From positions 1-64,000 of the forward strand of contig JAFRTU010000009.1 of assembly GCA_017439085.1 (NCBI GenBank): a stretch of DNA of 64,000 nucleotides. The letters are read 5' to 3'. Of this stretch, positions 19,833 to 28,995 are shown piece after piece. Position numbers and translations under genes: made by a program. This DNA comes from Clostridia bacterium (GTDB lineage Bacteria; Bacillota; Clostridia; Christensenellales; Christensenellaceae). The notes under the pieces are model-generated. The model was given only the letters and a program-made list of their open reading frames with translations, was not told the origin of the DNA and ran no database searches. Each line of letters begins with the position of its first letter. The first letter of the stretch is position 1.

Positions 19833-21563
19833 TTACGGATGATGATTGAAACCGCCTCCCATATTCATGGAACCTGACCCGTAAAGAAGGGATGTCATGA
19901 TGATCGTAGACAGGACCGTGTCTCCTGTTTTCAGCACGTATGTATTCCCTTCAGTTATCTCAGGGGAAGAAATGACTATTGAAGAATATGTCTTCGTAGG
20001 TGTGACCTCGGCAACGATGTTTCCTTTCCCGTCCTGAAGGATGATCGTGGTTCCGGCACTAAGACCGTCGAATGTACAGAGGATCACTCCCTGATTCTCG
20101 GCACTTGACATGCTCTGCACCATTCCTGAACTGCCGGTGGCTATGAATGTTCCGCCTGTTATGGTGGCAGTAGTATTATAATCCAGAGCTCCGTTTCCGT
20201 TATTCGCGGGCCCATCCACTGTTATCGTTCCTCCGCTTATGTATATGCTTCCGTTGGAATCGATGCCATCTCCCTTGGCGTTCACATATACGGTACCTCC
20301 AGCTATTGTAATGGAACCCGTGGTATTCTGGAAGGAATCCATGAACATGTTCCCTGTACCGGATCCGTCATTACCGCCACATGCATTTATGCCGTCATCT
20401 TCAGCATATACCGATATCTCTCCTCCGTAGATAGATATAGTCTCAGCTTCAAGACCTTCATAGCTGTCTTCGACGATGACGGTTCCGCCAGTTATGATTA
20501 GGCTGCCATCTGCATGTATTCCGTCATCTTTGGTGGATAGAGTCGTTTTTCCTCCGAAGATCTGAACCGATTCCGTGGCATTGATAGCATCGTCTTCAGT
20601 ATCTATGCTTACATCTCCGCTATAGATGATTATACTGGCTTCGGATTTGATGCCTTTATCTGAGGAAGAGCCTCCCTTGATAGTTATATCGGAGCTGTTT
20701 ATCATGATCAGATCTTCCGCTTGTATCCCATCATCCTGAGGTTCGATGGAGACGGAGGCACCTTCTATCATGATATAGCCCTTATGGTCTTCTTCATCAT
20801 TATCTGACCGGATGCCGTCCGTTCCTGCGTAGATGGTTATAACGGCATTCTTGATCTTTACGGAGTCTTTTCCTGTAATACCTGTCTTTATCGAAGATAT
20901 GGTGAGTTTTACATTGGTCAAGACCAGATCATCCTTGCATACTATACCGTGTTTGTAGTTGCCGGTGACATAAAGGGTGCCCGTTCCGTTGACGGTGAGA
21001 TCAGTCCTGCAGAATACAGCAGCATCGAAACCATCATCCGAAAGTCCCGAATAAGAGGCGGAGTCTTCCAGATAATTGACTGTCCCTTCGGCCAGAGTTA
21101 TGAAGACTTTGTCTGCTGATACGGATGCAATCACAGGTCCGTTGGAACTCTTGAGATTCACTCCGTTAAGAACCAGCTGTACTTTGTCATCATCCCCGGC
21201 TTTGATATATATCGATATGTTATCCGAGCTCCCGTAAATACTGTATATTCCCGCAGAAGAGATATACAGTATGTTGCCTTTATATGTTGCTCCGCTTCCG
21301 TCTATATTCACGGAATCACCAGATATCTCTATCACTGTAGCTCCTGATACATCCGTCTCTGTTTCCAGATCCCTGTCAGACAGGGAGAGATCATATGCGG
21401 ACAGGTCCATGATCTCTGACACCTGGGAGGTGCCCTCCTGGGAAGATGTATAAGAAATGACTTCTGCCTCTTCAGATGAAGAGACTCCTGAAACGTTGGC
21501 ACAAGAGCACATGATCAGAGCCATGATCATGATGACCGCCATAATTGAGATACTCTTTTTCAT
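19833..21563 (-). CDS. Cthe_2159-family polysaccharide-binding beta-helix lipoprotein
   Basis: A 576-residue lipoprotein (signal ending IMCSC, lipid-attachment Cys about 21). The body is an array of short beta-helix rungs with recurring Asp-rich turns (DDGI, DDAI, TDGI, GDGI in about seven copies, residues 250-460), consistent with calcium-binding right-handed beta-helices. This is the pattern of the carbohydrate-binding-domain family typified by Cthe_2159 of Clostridium thermocellum, described as binding acidic polysaccharide. It lies last in an operon with DUF4956 and VTC genes (4-bp overlap), a recurrent trio in clostridia. Confidence 0.85.
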   Translation of the reverse strand: MKKSISIMAVIMIMALIMCSCANVSGVSSSEEAEVISYTSSQEGTSQVSEIMDLSAYDLSLSDRDLETETDVSGATVIEISGDSVNIDGSGATYKGNILYISSAGIYSIYGSSDNISIYIKAGDDDKVQLVLNGVNLKSSNGPVIASVSADKVFITLAEGTVNYLEDSASYSGLSDDGFDAAVFCRTDLTVNGTGTLYVTGNYKHGIVCKDDLVLTNVKLTISSIKTGITGKDSVKIKNAVITIYAGTDGIRSDNDEEDHKGYIMIEGASVSIEPQDDGIQAEDLIMINSSDITIKGGSSSDKGIKSEASIIIYSGDVSIDTEDDAINATESVQIFGGKTTLSTKDDGIHADGSLIITGGTVIVEDSYEGLEAETISIYGGEISVYAEDDGINACGGNDGSGTGNMFMDSFQNTTGSITIAGGTVYVNAKGDGIDSNGSIYISGGTITVDGPANNGNGALDYNTTATITGGTFIATGSSGMVQSMSSAENQGVILCTFDGLSAGTTIILQDGKGNIVAEVTPTKTYSSIVISSPEITEGNTYVLKTGDTVLSTIIMTSLLYGSGSMNMGGGFNHHP

Positions 21564-22228
21564 ATCATTTCCTCCTCTTCCGTGTCATTTGTTATAGATA
21601 TCTCCAGATTCCCGTTTCTGACTCTCAGCTCGTCGATCATATTCTGTATATGATCCTTGTTTTTGATCATTATCTCATATCTGAGCCTGTACAGGCTTCC
21701 CAGATTGGTGGTTTTGAGTTTTCTGAGCTCATGGGAAGTAGTATACTTCTCAAAAACATCGTCAAATGCTCCGTTAATGGAAAGGGTCTCCGGTATGGTG
21801 ATCGAAAGGATCTTTTTCTCCGCTCCTGTGGTATTCAGCACCGCAAGCAGCATAGAGATGCTGCACATTATTACCGTGAAGAGAAAGGCGATCCCCACGT
21901 AGCCGGCTGCACAGCAGAGCCCGGAAGCCATAGAAATGAAGATGCTCATCAGATCTCTTGCTTTTGCAGGAGCAGATCTGAATTTCAGAAGCGAGAAGGA
22001 CCCCGCCACGGCAATTCCCGTACCGACATTACCGTTCACCATAGTGACCACGGTCAGAACTGTTGGAGGAAGGAGAACCAGAGCTGAATAAAAGGTCCTT
22101 CCGCTTCGGTTCCTGAAGGAAGAGGCAAGCGCATTAAGTATTCCGAGAATGATGGAAGAGCCCAGCAGTATCAGATAGACTGTCAGCGTCATGTCTCCCG
22201 TAAGTATAGAATCAAAAATAGATGACAT
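21560..22228 (-). CDS. DUF4956 membrane protein
   Basis: A 222-residue protein with about four membrane segments (residues 15-140) and a soluble C-terminal domain (145-222). The SFSLLKFRSAPAKARD motif between segments is characteristic of DUF4956. Its function is unknown; it nearly always sits beside VTC-domain proteins, so a role in export or assembly of the polymer made or bound by that partner is plausible but unproven. It overlaps the VTC gene by 17 bp and the Cthe_2159-like gene by 4 bp, so the three are translationally coupled. Confidence 0.85.
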   Translation of the reverse strand: MSSIFDSILTGDMTLTVYLILLGSSIILGILNALASSFRNRSGRTFYSALVLLPPTVLTVVTMVNGNVGTGIAVAGSFSLLKFRSAPAKARDLMSIFISMASGLCCAAGYVGIAFLFTVIMCSISMLLAVLNTTGAEKKILSITIPETLSINGAFDDVFEKYTTSHELRKLKTTNLGSLYRLRYEIMIKNKDHIQNMIDELRVRNGNLEISITNDTEEEEMI

Positions 22229-22943
22229 ATTTATCTCCTTTCAAGGGCTCAGAGAGTCCTTCGATCAATATTTTCCGGTATGCCTCCTTGTATTTTGAGA
22301 ACGAGGAGGGATATATAAAGAGCCTCTGTAAAGCTCTGTCAAGCCATAGGGGCATGCTTGCAGGAACTTTTATCTCAAGGACACAGGATCCATCGTTGAA
22401 TATCCTTGTTCCCGTGGAGCCCTTCTCCAACAGCAGGTCATGTGTCCTGAATCTAAGATCCGTGTCGAAGGTGATGCGTATATCCTCGTTCGTTGTCTCA
22501 TAATAGGCTTCCCTCTCGCATGAGATCAGTACTGAGGGCTTAGGTCTTCCATACAACTCCATGGAGTACTCAATCTCTCTCATTATCTGCGTGTTCTTAG
22601 GGATGATGCCGTTAAACACATATCTTCTTGCTTCTGCAAGGCTCATGCATTCCCGTCTCTTATATACAATTCCCCGGTATTTCTTTTTAAGTTCAAGGAA
22701 CACCGTGTCTCTGTCCGAAGGAACCCCATAGCTCCTGAGCCGTAACTTCTCCTTATATACTTCAGCATCTATTGAAGCTCTTATCAGTCTCATGTCCTTT
22801 GTGTCCAGATAGATACTCTGTACGGTGGTCCTTCCGTAAGAATCGGGGACGATGTGATCTCTTATGCAGTTAAGAAGGGCCTGTTTCTTTTTTGAACTTA
22901 TTATGTATTTCTGTTCTGCTCTCTCAAAAGTGTATCCTGCCAT
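22212..22943 (-). CDS. VTC-domain (polyphosphate polymerase-like) protein
   Basis: A 243-residue soluble protein of the VTC/CYTH tunnel superfamily. Seen: the N-terminal RAEQKYIIS motif, basic residues in KEKLRLRSYG, FLELKKKYRG and VYKRRE, and an acidic strand CVLEIKVPASMPLW near the C terminus. These match the triphosphate-tunnel pattern of the yeast Vtc4 polyphosphate polymerase. ATG 22943 was chosen because AAGGAGGT lies 7 bp before it; two in-frame GTG codons upstream are rejected. It is first in the operon. Polyphosphate synthesis by bacterial members is inference from the fold. Confidence 0.85.
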   Translation of the reverse strand: MAGYTFERAEQKYIISSKKKQALLNCIRDHIVPDSYGRTTVQSIYLDTKDMRLIRASIDAEVYKEKLRLRSYGVPSDRDTVFLELKKKYRGIVYKRRECMSLAEARRYVFNGIIPKNTQIMREIEYSMELYGRPKPSVLISCEREAYYETTNEDIRITFDTDLRFRTHDLLLEKGSTGTRIFNDGSCVLEIKVPASMPLWLDRALQRLFIYPSSFSKYKEAYRKILIEGLSEPLKGDKYVIYF

Positions 22944-23082
22944 GTTCACCACCTCCTTATTACATACATATGATATTGAGTGAAGTTTAAACGAACCTTA
23001 ATGAAGGATCGCTGTTCGGTTTACTATACCAGGTATTTTTGCTACTATATTTATACAAACTTAGGAGAGGGAGGCTTACAGG

Positions 23083-23703
23083 ATGGACAGATTCATAGTT
23101 ACGATCGGAAGAGAGTTCGGCAGTGCCGGCAAGGAGATCGGGAGAGAACTTGCATGGTATCTCGGAGTCGAGTACTATGACAAGACAAAGATAGCCGAAC
23201 TTTCGAAGGAATACGGCGTATTCGATGAAGAGATAAACAACGTGGATGAGAGCGTAAATGCCCGGTCAAAAGGGCTGTTCAAGGGTGCATTCAACAGAAA
23301 GAATGCCGAAAAGTTTGATGCCATGATCGATGCCCAGACAAAAGTCATCAGGGATCTTGCTGACAGAGAGAGCTGCGTTATCATAGGAAGATGTGCCGAC
23401 TATGTACTTAGGGACAGGGACAACGTACTTAATGTTTTTATCTATGCCCCATACGATCTCAGGACCAAGAGGATCATGGATCTTTACGGATTCTCAAAAG
23501 CACAGACAGAAAAAATAGTAAAGAAGATCGATAATCAGAGACATGAATACTACAAATACGTGACCGGAAAGCAGAGAGGCGACATGCACGGAAAGGACAT
23601 ACTGATAGACAGCAGCCTTTTCGGACTCAAGGGTACTGCAGAGATCCTTTTCGAGATCACGAAAAAGAGGTTCGATCTCGATATACCCGCAAAGATAATC
23701 TGA
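23083..23703 (+). CDS. Cytidylate kinase-like family protein
   Basis: A 206-residue P-loop kinase of the cytidylate-kinase-like family (Cytidylate_kin2). Seen: the nucleotide loop GREFGSAGKEIGREL and the central VIIGRCADYVL stretch that is conserved in this family, with basic lid residues around 130-155. True Cmk proteins differ in the N-terminal motif, so the substrate is uncertain. The ribosome binding site GGAGAGGGAGG is strong. The gene is monocistronic between the divergent VTC operon and a terminator. Confidence 0.85.
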   Translation: MDRFIVTIGREFGSAGKEIGRELAWYLGVEYYDKTKIAELSKEYGVFDEEINNVDESVNARSKGLFKGAFNRKNAEKFDAMIDAQTKVIRDLADRESCVIIGRCADYVLRDRDNVLNVFIYAPYDLRTKRIMDLYGFSKAQTEKIVKKIDNQRHEYYKYVTGKQRGDMHGKDILIDSSLFGLKGTAEILFEITKKRFDLDIPAKII

Positions 23704-23721
23704 AAAATGATAAATGGATAA

Positions 23722-23753
23722 AAAAGGCTCAGTTCGAAAGAACTGAGCCTTTT
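23722..23753 (+). terminator. Bidirectional terminator
   Basis: 14-bp stem AAAAGGCTCAGTTC / GAACTGAGCCTTTT with a GAAA loop, between the cytidylate-kinase-like gene and convergent ppa. Confidence 0.9.
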
Positions 23754-23755
23754 AT

Positions 23756-24295
23756 TCATCTGTAAGAATACTTCTCTTCGTATCTGTTTATAGCCTCCTG
23801 TATGATGACCTTTGCCTCATCAGGGCCTGTAGCACGGTTTACGTTCGTCGTCTTGTTCTGCAGTTCTCCGTATACCTTGAAGAAATGCCGCATTTCTCTT
23901 ATTAGATGGGGAGGAAGATCCTCAAAACTCTTAAGGTAATTGTATGTAGGGTCAGAGAACGGGACGGCTATGATCTTCTCATCCTCCATACCGTTGTCCA
24001 CCATGGGGATGAGCCCTATTGGATAACATCTTACAAGAGTAAGCGGGAGAAGAGGTTCCGAGCAGAGTACCAGAACGTCAAGCGGGTCATTATCCGAACC
24101 CAGCGTCTTTGGGATGAACCCATAGTTTGCCGGATAATGAGTTGACGTATAGAGGACTCTGTCCAGTATTATGTAGCCGGATTCCTTGTCCAGTTCGTAT
24201 TTCGTCTTGCTGCCCTGAGGGATCTCTATAACACAGATGAAGTCCTCGGGAGTGACCCTTGAAGAATCAAGGGAATGCCATATATTGTCTCTCAA
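23756..24295 (-). CDS. ppa: Inorganic pyrophosphatase, class I
   Basis: Soluble Mg-dependent family I pyrophosphatase hydrolysing PPi. It shows the IEIPQGSKTKYELDKESG segment, the HYPANYGFIP motif and the metal-binding DNDPLDVLV motif. TTG 24295 (giving RDNIWHSL as the N terminus, 179 residues) is chosen because GGAGGT lies 7 bp before it; the longer ORF from TTG 24310 would include that ribosome binding site inside the gene. It lies 25 bp after the glucokinase gene on the same strand and probably shares its promoter. Confidence 0.95.
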   Translation of the reverse strand: MRDNIWHSLDSSRVTPEDFICVIEIPQGSKTKYELDKESGYIILDRVLYTSTHYPANYGFIPKTLGSDNDPLDVLVLCSEPLLPLTLVRCYPIGLIPMVDNGMEDEKIIAVPFSDPTYNYLKSFEDLPPHLIREMRHFFKVYGELQNKTTNVNRATGPDEAKVIIQEAINRYEEKYSYR

Positions 24296-24320
24296 TATTA
24301 TTACCTCCAATCACTCGTCT

Positions 24321-25292
24321 TTACGGTTTATAGTACTTGGCTACCAGAGCGGCACCGTAAATACCTATCTCTGATGAGGGGAAATGGGCAGGTATGAAGT
24401 CTACTCTGTCATGTGTATCGGTACCGACACGATATTTTTCAAAATGTTCTCTTATGCCATTGAAAAGCTTCTCGCCTACGTTCGTGAATCCTCCTCCGAG
24501 CACATAGCAATCTATGTTCAGAAGTTTGTATATGTTGAAAAATAGAAGCCCTATGGTTTCGGTGATCTCATTGAACACCTCGAGAGCGAACGGATCGGCC
24601 ATGTCAATGGCTTTTGAAAGAACTTCCCCGTCTATCTTTCCGTGTTCCTTTGCAAGTTCAGAGATGATGCTCTTTCTTCCGTTATCCAGACACTCCTTAA
24701 TATATCGGGGATAATTGGCACCGCCTGCATATGCCTCAGCACAACCCTTGTTACCGCACCCGCAGAGTCTGCCGCCCGGATGGATTATCATATGTCCTAT
24801 CTCTCCCGCCACCATGTTGGAACCGCGGAAGAGATCCCCGTTTATGATTATGGCGCCTCCGACTCCTGTAGATATGGTGCAGTATATCATGTTCTTTCTT
24901 CCAAGGCCGGACCCTGCCTTATATTCAGCATAGCCTGCACAATTGGCATCGTTCTCGATAACGATAAAAGCATCCGGGAATTCTGCCTTAAGAGAACCAT
25001 ATATATCGAAACTGTTCAGGATGGAGATGTTCGGGGCAAATAGCACCGAGCGGGCATCACTGCTGATGATGCCGGGGACCCCGACTCCTATTGAAGATAT
25101 ATCATCTTTTGCGAGATCATACCGTTTAAGCAGTTCATCTATGGAAGACATGAGCAGAGTGAACACCATTTCAGGACTCTCGCCTGCCTTGGCACTGAAC
25201 TGTGTACGTCCGATGAGCTTATCGTTCCCATCGAGGATACCGACGGCTATCTTTGTCCCGCCTATATCAAGACCTAAAACATAATCTCTCAT
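24321..25292 (-). CDS. glcK: ROK-family glucokinase
   Basis: A 323-residue ROK sugar kinase, most likely glucokinase. It has the N-terminal ATP loop LDIGGTKIAVG, the catalytic region ENDANCAGYAE, the ISTGVGGAII motif and the zinc-binding GH...CxCGxxGC pattern (RLCGCGNKGCAE). The absence of an N-terminal helix-turn-helix separates it from ROK repressors. The ribosome binding site AGGAGG is strong. First gene of a glcK-ppa pair. Confidence 0.92.
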   Translation of the reverse strand: MRDYVLGLDIGGTKIAVGILDGNDKLIGRTQFSAKAGESPEMVFTLLMSSIDELLKRYDLAKDDISSIGVGVPGIISSDARSVLFAPNISILNSFDIYGSLKAEFPDAFIVIENDANCAGYAEYKAGSGLGRKNMIYCTISTGVGGAIIINGDLFRGSNMVAGEIGHMIIHPGGRLCGCGNKGCAEAYAGGANYPRYIKECLDNGRKSIISELAKEHGKIDGEVLSKAIDMADPFALEVFNEITETIGLLFFNIYKLLNIDCYVLGGGFTNVGEKLFNGIREHFEKYRVGTDTHDRVDFIPAHFPSSEIGIYGAALVAKYYKP

Positions 25293-25333
25293 GAGAAACC
25301 TCCTGATGGATGAAAGAACTTGATCTTATGTGA

Positions 25334-25339
25334 ATTATA
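25334..25339 (-). promoter_or_regulatory. Likely -10 of glcK-ppa
   Basis: Perfect TATAAT on the minus strand about 40 bp before glcK; the -35 is weak. Confidence 0.5.
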
Positions 25340-25467
25340 CCATAGAGAAATAGGAGGATTAACTGTAAGGGATCATTTAAGATGCTGTTTTTTCACAAGA
25401 GAATGAGAACCTTACACCGGAAGTTCCATAATAATAATGTTTTGCCATAAAACAAAATGCAGTCTCA

Positions 25468-25496
25468 TTGAAAATTGTTGTTTTTCGGAGTACAAT
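25468..25496 (+). promoter_or_regulatory. Promoter of pgsA
   Basis: TTGAAA (25468-25473), 17 bp, TACAAT (25491-25496), 36 bp before the pgsA ATG. It also excludes the longer ORF start at 25437. Confidence 0.75.
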
Positions 25497-25532
25497 TTCC
25501 ATGTTGACCGATTGAAAGATCCGGAGAAGAAT

Positions 25533-26093
25533 ATGGAACAGAAAGAACCAAAAGAACAAATATTCACGATCCCGAACATACTGGCACTGATCAGGCTGTT
25601 TCTGGTACCTGTCGTGGTAGTTCTGATCTTTAAGGACAGGCTGATAACGGCACTCATAGTCTTTATTATTGCATGTCTCACAGACATAGCAGACGGGTAT
25701 ATTGCCAGAAAGTATGACATGATCACTCAGCTCGGTAAGTTCCTGGATCCTCTTGCGGACAAGGCAATGGCCGTAATGGTGATAATAGCGTTTACTATCA
25801 GGGGCATACTCCCGTTATGGGTCACGATAGTCATATTTGCAAAAGAACTCATGATGGGAATAGGAGGAATGATCGCCGCAAAGCATATCAATAAGATCAT
25901 ACCCTCTAATAAATTCGGTAAGATCGCAGCAGCCATATTCAACATATCGATCGGAACGTGCTTCCTTTACAAATATCTCGATCCGTATTATAAATGGTTC
26001 GTATATGTTGCTCTTTTCGGAAGCGTAGTCAGTATGGTACAATACGCAGTAAAGAACAGAAAAGCAATATTCAATAAGGAAAAACAGGGATAA
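25533..26093 (+). CDS. pgsA: CDP-diacylglycerol-glycerol-3-phosphate 3-phosphatidyltransferase
   Basis: Integral membrane enzyme making phosphatidylglycerophosphate, the first committed step to phosphatidylglycerol, which is also the polymerisation donor for lipoteichoic acid (an LTA synthase is encoded at 44.5-46.6 kb). ATG 25533 gives 186 residues. The CDP-alcohol phosphotransferase motif is complete: Asp51, Asp54, Gly55, Ala58, Arg59, Gly68, Asp72, Asp76. About five membrane helices are visible. The start has GGAGA and fits the promoter at 25468-25496. Confidence 0.93.
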   Translation: MEQKEPKEQIFTIPNILALIRLFLVPVVVVLIFKDRLITALIVFIIACLTDIADGYIARKYDMITQLGKFLDPLADKAMAVMVIIAFTIRGILPLWVTIVIFAKELMMGIGGMIAAKHINKIIPSNKFGKIAAAIFNISIGTCFLYKYLDPYYKWFVYVALFGSVVSMVQYAVKNRKAIFNKEKQG

Positions 26094-26099
26094 AGAGTA

Positions 26100-26321
26100 G
26101 TAGTCTTCATGACGATGAAGAGAAATGCCGGGCGGTGCGAGGCAGGATCGAAACAGAAGATGAAGTCGCTTTTGAGTTTCATCTCCGTAACAAGAGATGA
26201 CGGACAGATACCCGTTAAAGTGTCACCCGGTAGATGCCGGGGATGAGCCGGACAGAGTCCGGGAAAAAAGGTGGTAACACGATGATTCGTCCTTTACTGG
26301 GCGGATCATTTTTTTTGAAGA
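26100..26321 (+). ncRNA. T-box riboswitch leader of valS
   Basis: The T-box core AAGGTGGTAACACG (26269-26282) is present; its TGGT bulge would pair with an NCCA tRNA end having discriminator A, as in tRNA-Val. It is followed by a terminator (ATGATTCGTCC / GGGCGGATCAT, TTTTTTTT at about 26310-26317) that competes with the antiterminator. Upstream is structured stem I sequence (GACGATGAAG; GATGAA...TTCATC). Uncharged tRNA should cause read-through into valS-folC-pnuC. The specifier codon is not certain; GTC at 26165-26167 is one candidate. Confidence 0.88.
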
Positions 26322-26332
26322 AGGAGAAGAAG

Positions 26333-28993
26333 ATGGAGAACAATCAGGAACAGATTCAGGAGATCAGGAAAGCTTATGATCATTCCGAAGTGGAAGACAG
26401 GATCTATCAGAGATGGATGAAGAAGGGCTATTTCCATGCAGAGCCCGATCCTTCCAAGAAGCCGTATTCCATAGTGATGCCCCCTCCAAACATTACGGGA
26501 CAGCTTCATATGGGACACGGACTTGACAACACTCTCCAGGATTCAATTGTCAGGTTCAGGAGGATGCAGGGGTACGAGACCCTCTGGATGCCGGGTACTG
26601 ACCATGCTTCCATAGCTACTGAGGTCAAGATCGTTGAACAGATGAAGAAAGAAGAAGGTCTCACAAAGGAAGATATCGGAAGAGAAGAGTTCCTGAAGAG
26701 AGCCTGGAAATGGAAAGAGGAATATGGCGGCAGAATAGTGGCACAGCTGAAGAAACTCGGAAGCTCCTGCGACTGGGAGAGAGAGCGCTTCACCATGGAT
26801 GAAGGCTGCAACAGGGCAGTCAAGCACATGTTCGTAAGCCTTTACAACAAAGGCCTCATTTACAAGGGAAACAGGATCATCAACTGGTGTCCGAAGTGCA
26901 AGACGACTCTTTCGGATGTCGAGGTAAACTATGAGGATCAGCCATCTCATCTCTGGAATATCAGATATGATCTGGAAGACGGTACCGGTGCGGTAGTTGT
27001 GGCAACGACAAGACCGGAGACCATGCTCGGAGACACGGGTGTTGCCGTGAACCCTGAGGATGAAAGATATAAGGATATGGTCGGCAAGAACTGCATACTG
27101 CCAATCATGAACAGAGTGATTCCGATTGTTGCTGATGATTATGTAGAGATGGACTTCGGAACCGGAGCCGTCAAAATGACCCCTGCTCATGATCCGAATG
27201 ACTTCGAGGTCGCTCAGAGACACAATCTTGAGATCATAAGAGTGCTTGATGACGAAGGAAGAGTCAATGAGAATGGCGGCAAGTACTGCGGCATGGACAG
27301 AGATGTTGCCAGAGAAAAGATAGTTGAAGAATTAAGAGAGATGGGAAATCTCGTCAGCATAGAGGATTACAGTCATAACGTGGGAAAGTGCTACAGGTGC
27401 GGGACCATAATAGAGCCTATTATCTCAGCTCAGTGGTTCGTTTCCATGAAGTCTTTGAGCAAACCTGCAATAGAAGCTGTCAGGGACGGCAGGATCAGGT
27501 TCGTTCCTGACAGATACGCCAAGACATACTTCAACTGGATGGAGAACATAAGAGACTGGTGCATCTCGAGACAGTTATGGTGGGGCCACAGGATACCTGT
27601 TTATTACTGCAAGGACTGCGGGAAGATGGTAGTCTCCGAGAACGATATCTTCAAGTGCCCCGACTGCGGAGGAGAGATGTATCAGGACGAAGATGTCCTT
27701 GATACCTGGTTCTCATCCGGGCTCTGGCCGTTCTCCACTATGGGATGGCCGGAACAGACAGAAGAGCTCAAGTACTTCTATCCGACAGATGTGCTCGTTA
27801 CGGGCTATGATATCATCTTCTTCTGGGTGGCAAGGATGATAGTATTCGGCATGGAAGCCATGGGAGAGATCCCTTTCAAATATGTCAACATACACGGGAT
27901 AGTAAGGGATGACCAGGGAAGAAAGATGAGTAAATCCCTCGGAAACGGCATAGACCCTCTGAAAGTAATAGAGGAATACGGTGCCGACTCATTGAGATTC
28001 TCTCTGGCGCAGGGAACCAGTCCCGGAAATGACATGCGTTTCTATGACTCCAAGGTCAAGGCAGCAGGAAACTTTGCAAACAAGATCTGGAACGCCTCAA
28101 GATTCGTTGCCATGAACATAAAGGATAACGCGATAAGCGAAGACATAGAAAAGCTCGATCTCGACATATCCGATAAGTGGATACTTAGCAGACTCAATAC
28201 TGTCATATCCGAGGTTACAGACAATCTCGAAAGGTTCGAGCTCGGTCTTGCATGCTCAAAGATATATGACTTCATATGGAGCGAATACTGCGACTGGTAT
28301 ATAGAGATGACAAAACCGAGGCTTTACGAAGGAACAGAAGATGAAAAGGCAACTGCATTGAGCGTGCTTGTATATGTTCTGAAGCAGGCCTTAAAGATGC
28401 TCCACCCGATAATGCCGTTCATTACTGAAGAGATCTATGTGGAGATGCTGCATGCAGGAGAGAGCATAATGATCTCAAAATGGCCTGAGCCTGTCGAAGG
28501 GTTCTCGTTCGTGAAGGAAGAGTCAGCCATGGAAGAAGTCATGAACATCGTGAGGAGCATCAGGAACATAAGGTCTCAGATGAACGTTCCTCCGAGCAGG
28601 AAAGCCAAGATCTACATTGCGACCAGGGACAGAGAGAATCTGGAAGCAGCAGGAGACTATATCGCCAAACTGGCATATGGTTCTGAAGTGGAGTTCCATG
28701 ATTCTGACTTCAGGGAGCCTGAAGGCTGCGCTGCTGCCATAACCACAAACTCTTCAAGTTACATACCGCTCGGAGAGCTCATCGATATCTCAAAAGAGAT
28801 AGAAAGGCTCTCAAAAGAACTTGCTTCTCTCAAAGGAGAGGTCGAAAGAGCCAACGGCAAGCTTCAGAACGAGAGGTTCGTGAGCAAGGCGCCTGAGAAG
28901 GTCGTACAGGAGGAGAGAGATAAGCTCGCCAAATATACCGACATGCTCAAAGCAACTGAAGAGAGACTTCATTATATGGAGGGGCTGATCTGA
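26333..28993 (+). CDS. valS: Valyl-tRNA synthetase
   Basis: Class I synthetase charging tRNA-Val, with an editing domain against mis-charged threonine. ATG 26333 gives 886 residues, the normal length. Motifs: PPPNITGQLHMGH (HIGH variant), the CP1 editing domain with TTRPETMLGD, zinc cysteines, KMSKS at about 531-535, and a C-terminal coiled coil (about 815-885). The upstream ORF extension to 26234 lies inside the T-box and is not coding. The ribosome binding site AAGGAGA is clear. First gene of a T-box-controlled operon with folC and pnuC. Confidence 0.97.
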   Translation: MENNQEQIQEIRKAYDHSEVEDRIYQRWMKKGYFHAEPDPSKKPYSIVMPPPNITGQLHMGHGLDNTLQDSIVRFRRMQGYETLWMPGTDHASIATEVKIVEQMKKEEGLTKEDIGREEFLKRAWKWKEEYGGRIVAQLKKLGSSCDWERERFTMDEGCNRAVKHMFVSLYNKGLIYKGNRIINWCPKCKTTLSDVEVNYEDQPSHLWNIRYDLEDGTGAVVVATTRPETMLGDTGVAVNPEDERYKDMVGKNCILPIMNRVIPIVADDYVEMDFGTGAVKMTPAHDPNDFEVAQRHNLEIIRVLDDEGRVNENGGKYCGMDRDVAREKIVEELREMGNLVSIEDYSHNVGKCYRCGTIIEPIISAQWFVSMKSLSKPAIEAVRDGRIRFVPDRYAKTYFNWMENIRDWCISRQLWWGHRIPVYYCKDCGKMVVSENDIFKCPDCGGEMYQDEDVLDTWFSSGLWPFSTMGWPEQTEELKYFYPTDVLVTGYDIIFFWVARMIVFGMEAMGEIPFKYVNIHGIVRDDQGRKMSKSLGNGIDPLKVIEEYGADSLRFSLAQGTSPGNDMRFYDSKVKAAGNFANKIWNASRFVAMNIKDNAISEDIEKLDLDISDKWILSRLNTVISEVTDNLERFELGLACSKIYDFIWSEYCDWYIEMTKPRLYEGTEDEKATALSVLVYVLKQALKMLHPIMPFITEEIYVEMLHAGESIMISKWPEPVEGFSFVKEESAMEEVMNIVRSIRNIRSQMNVPPSRKAKIYIATRDRENLEAAGDYIAKLAYGSEVEFHDSDFREPEGCAAAITTNSSSYIPLGELIDISKEIERLSKELASLKGEVERANGKLQNERFVSKAPEKVVQEERDKLAKYTDMLKATEERLHYMEGLI

Positions 28994-28995
28994 TA

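Noticed and set aside
22944..22952. GTG starts for the VTC-domain protein
   Set aside because: The AAGGAGGT ribosome binding site is spaced for ATG 22943 and would lie too close to the GTG codons.
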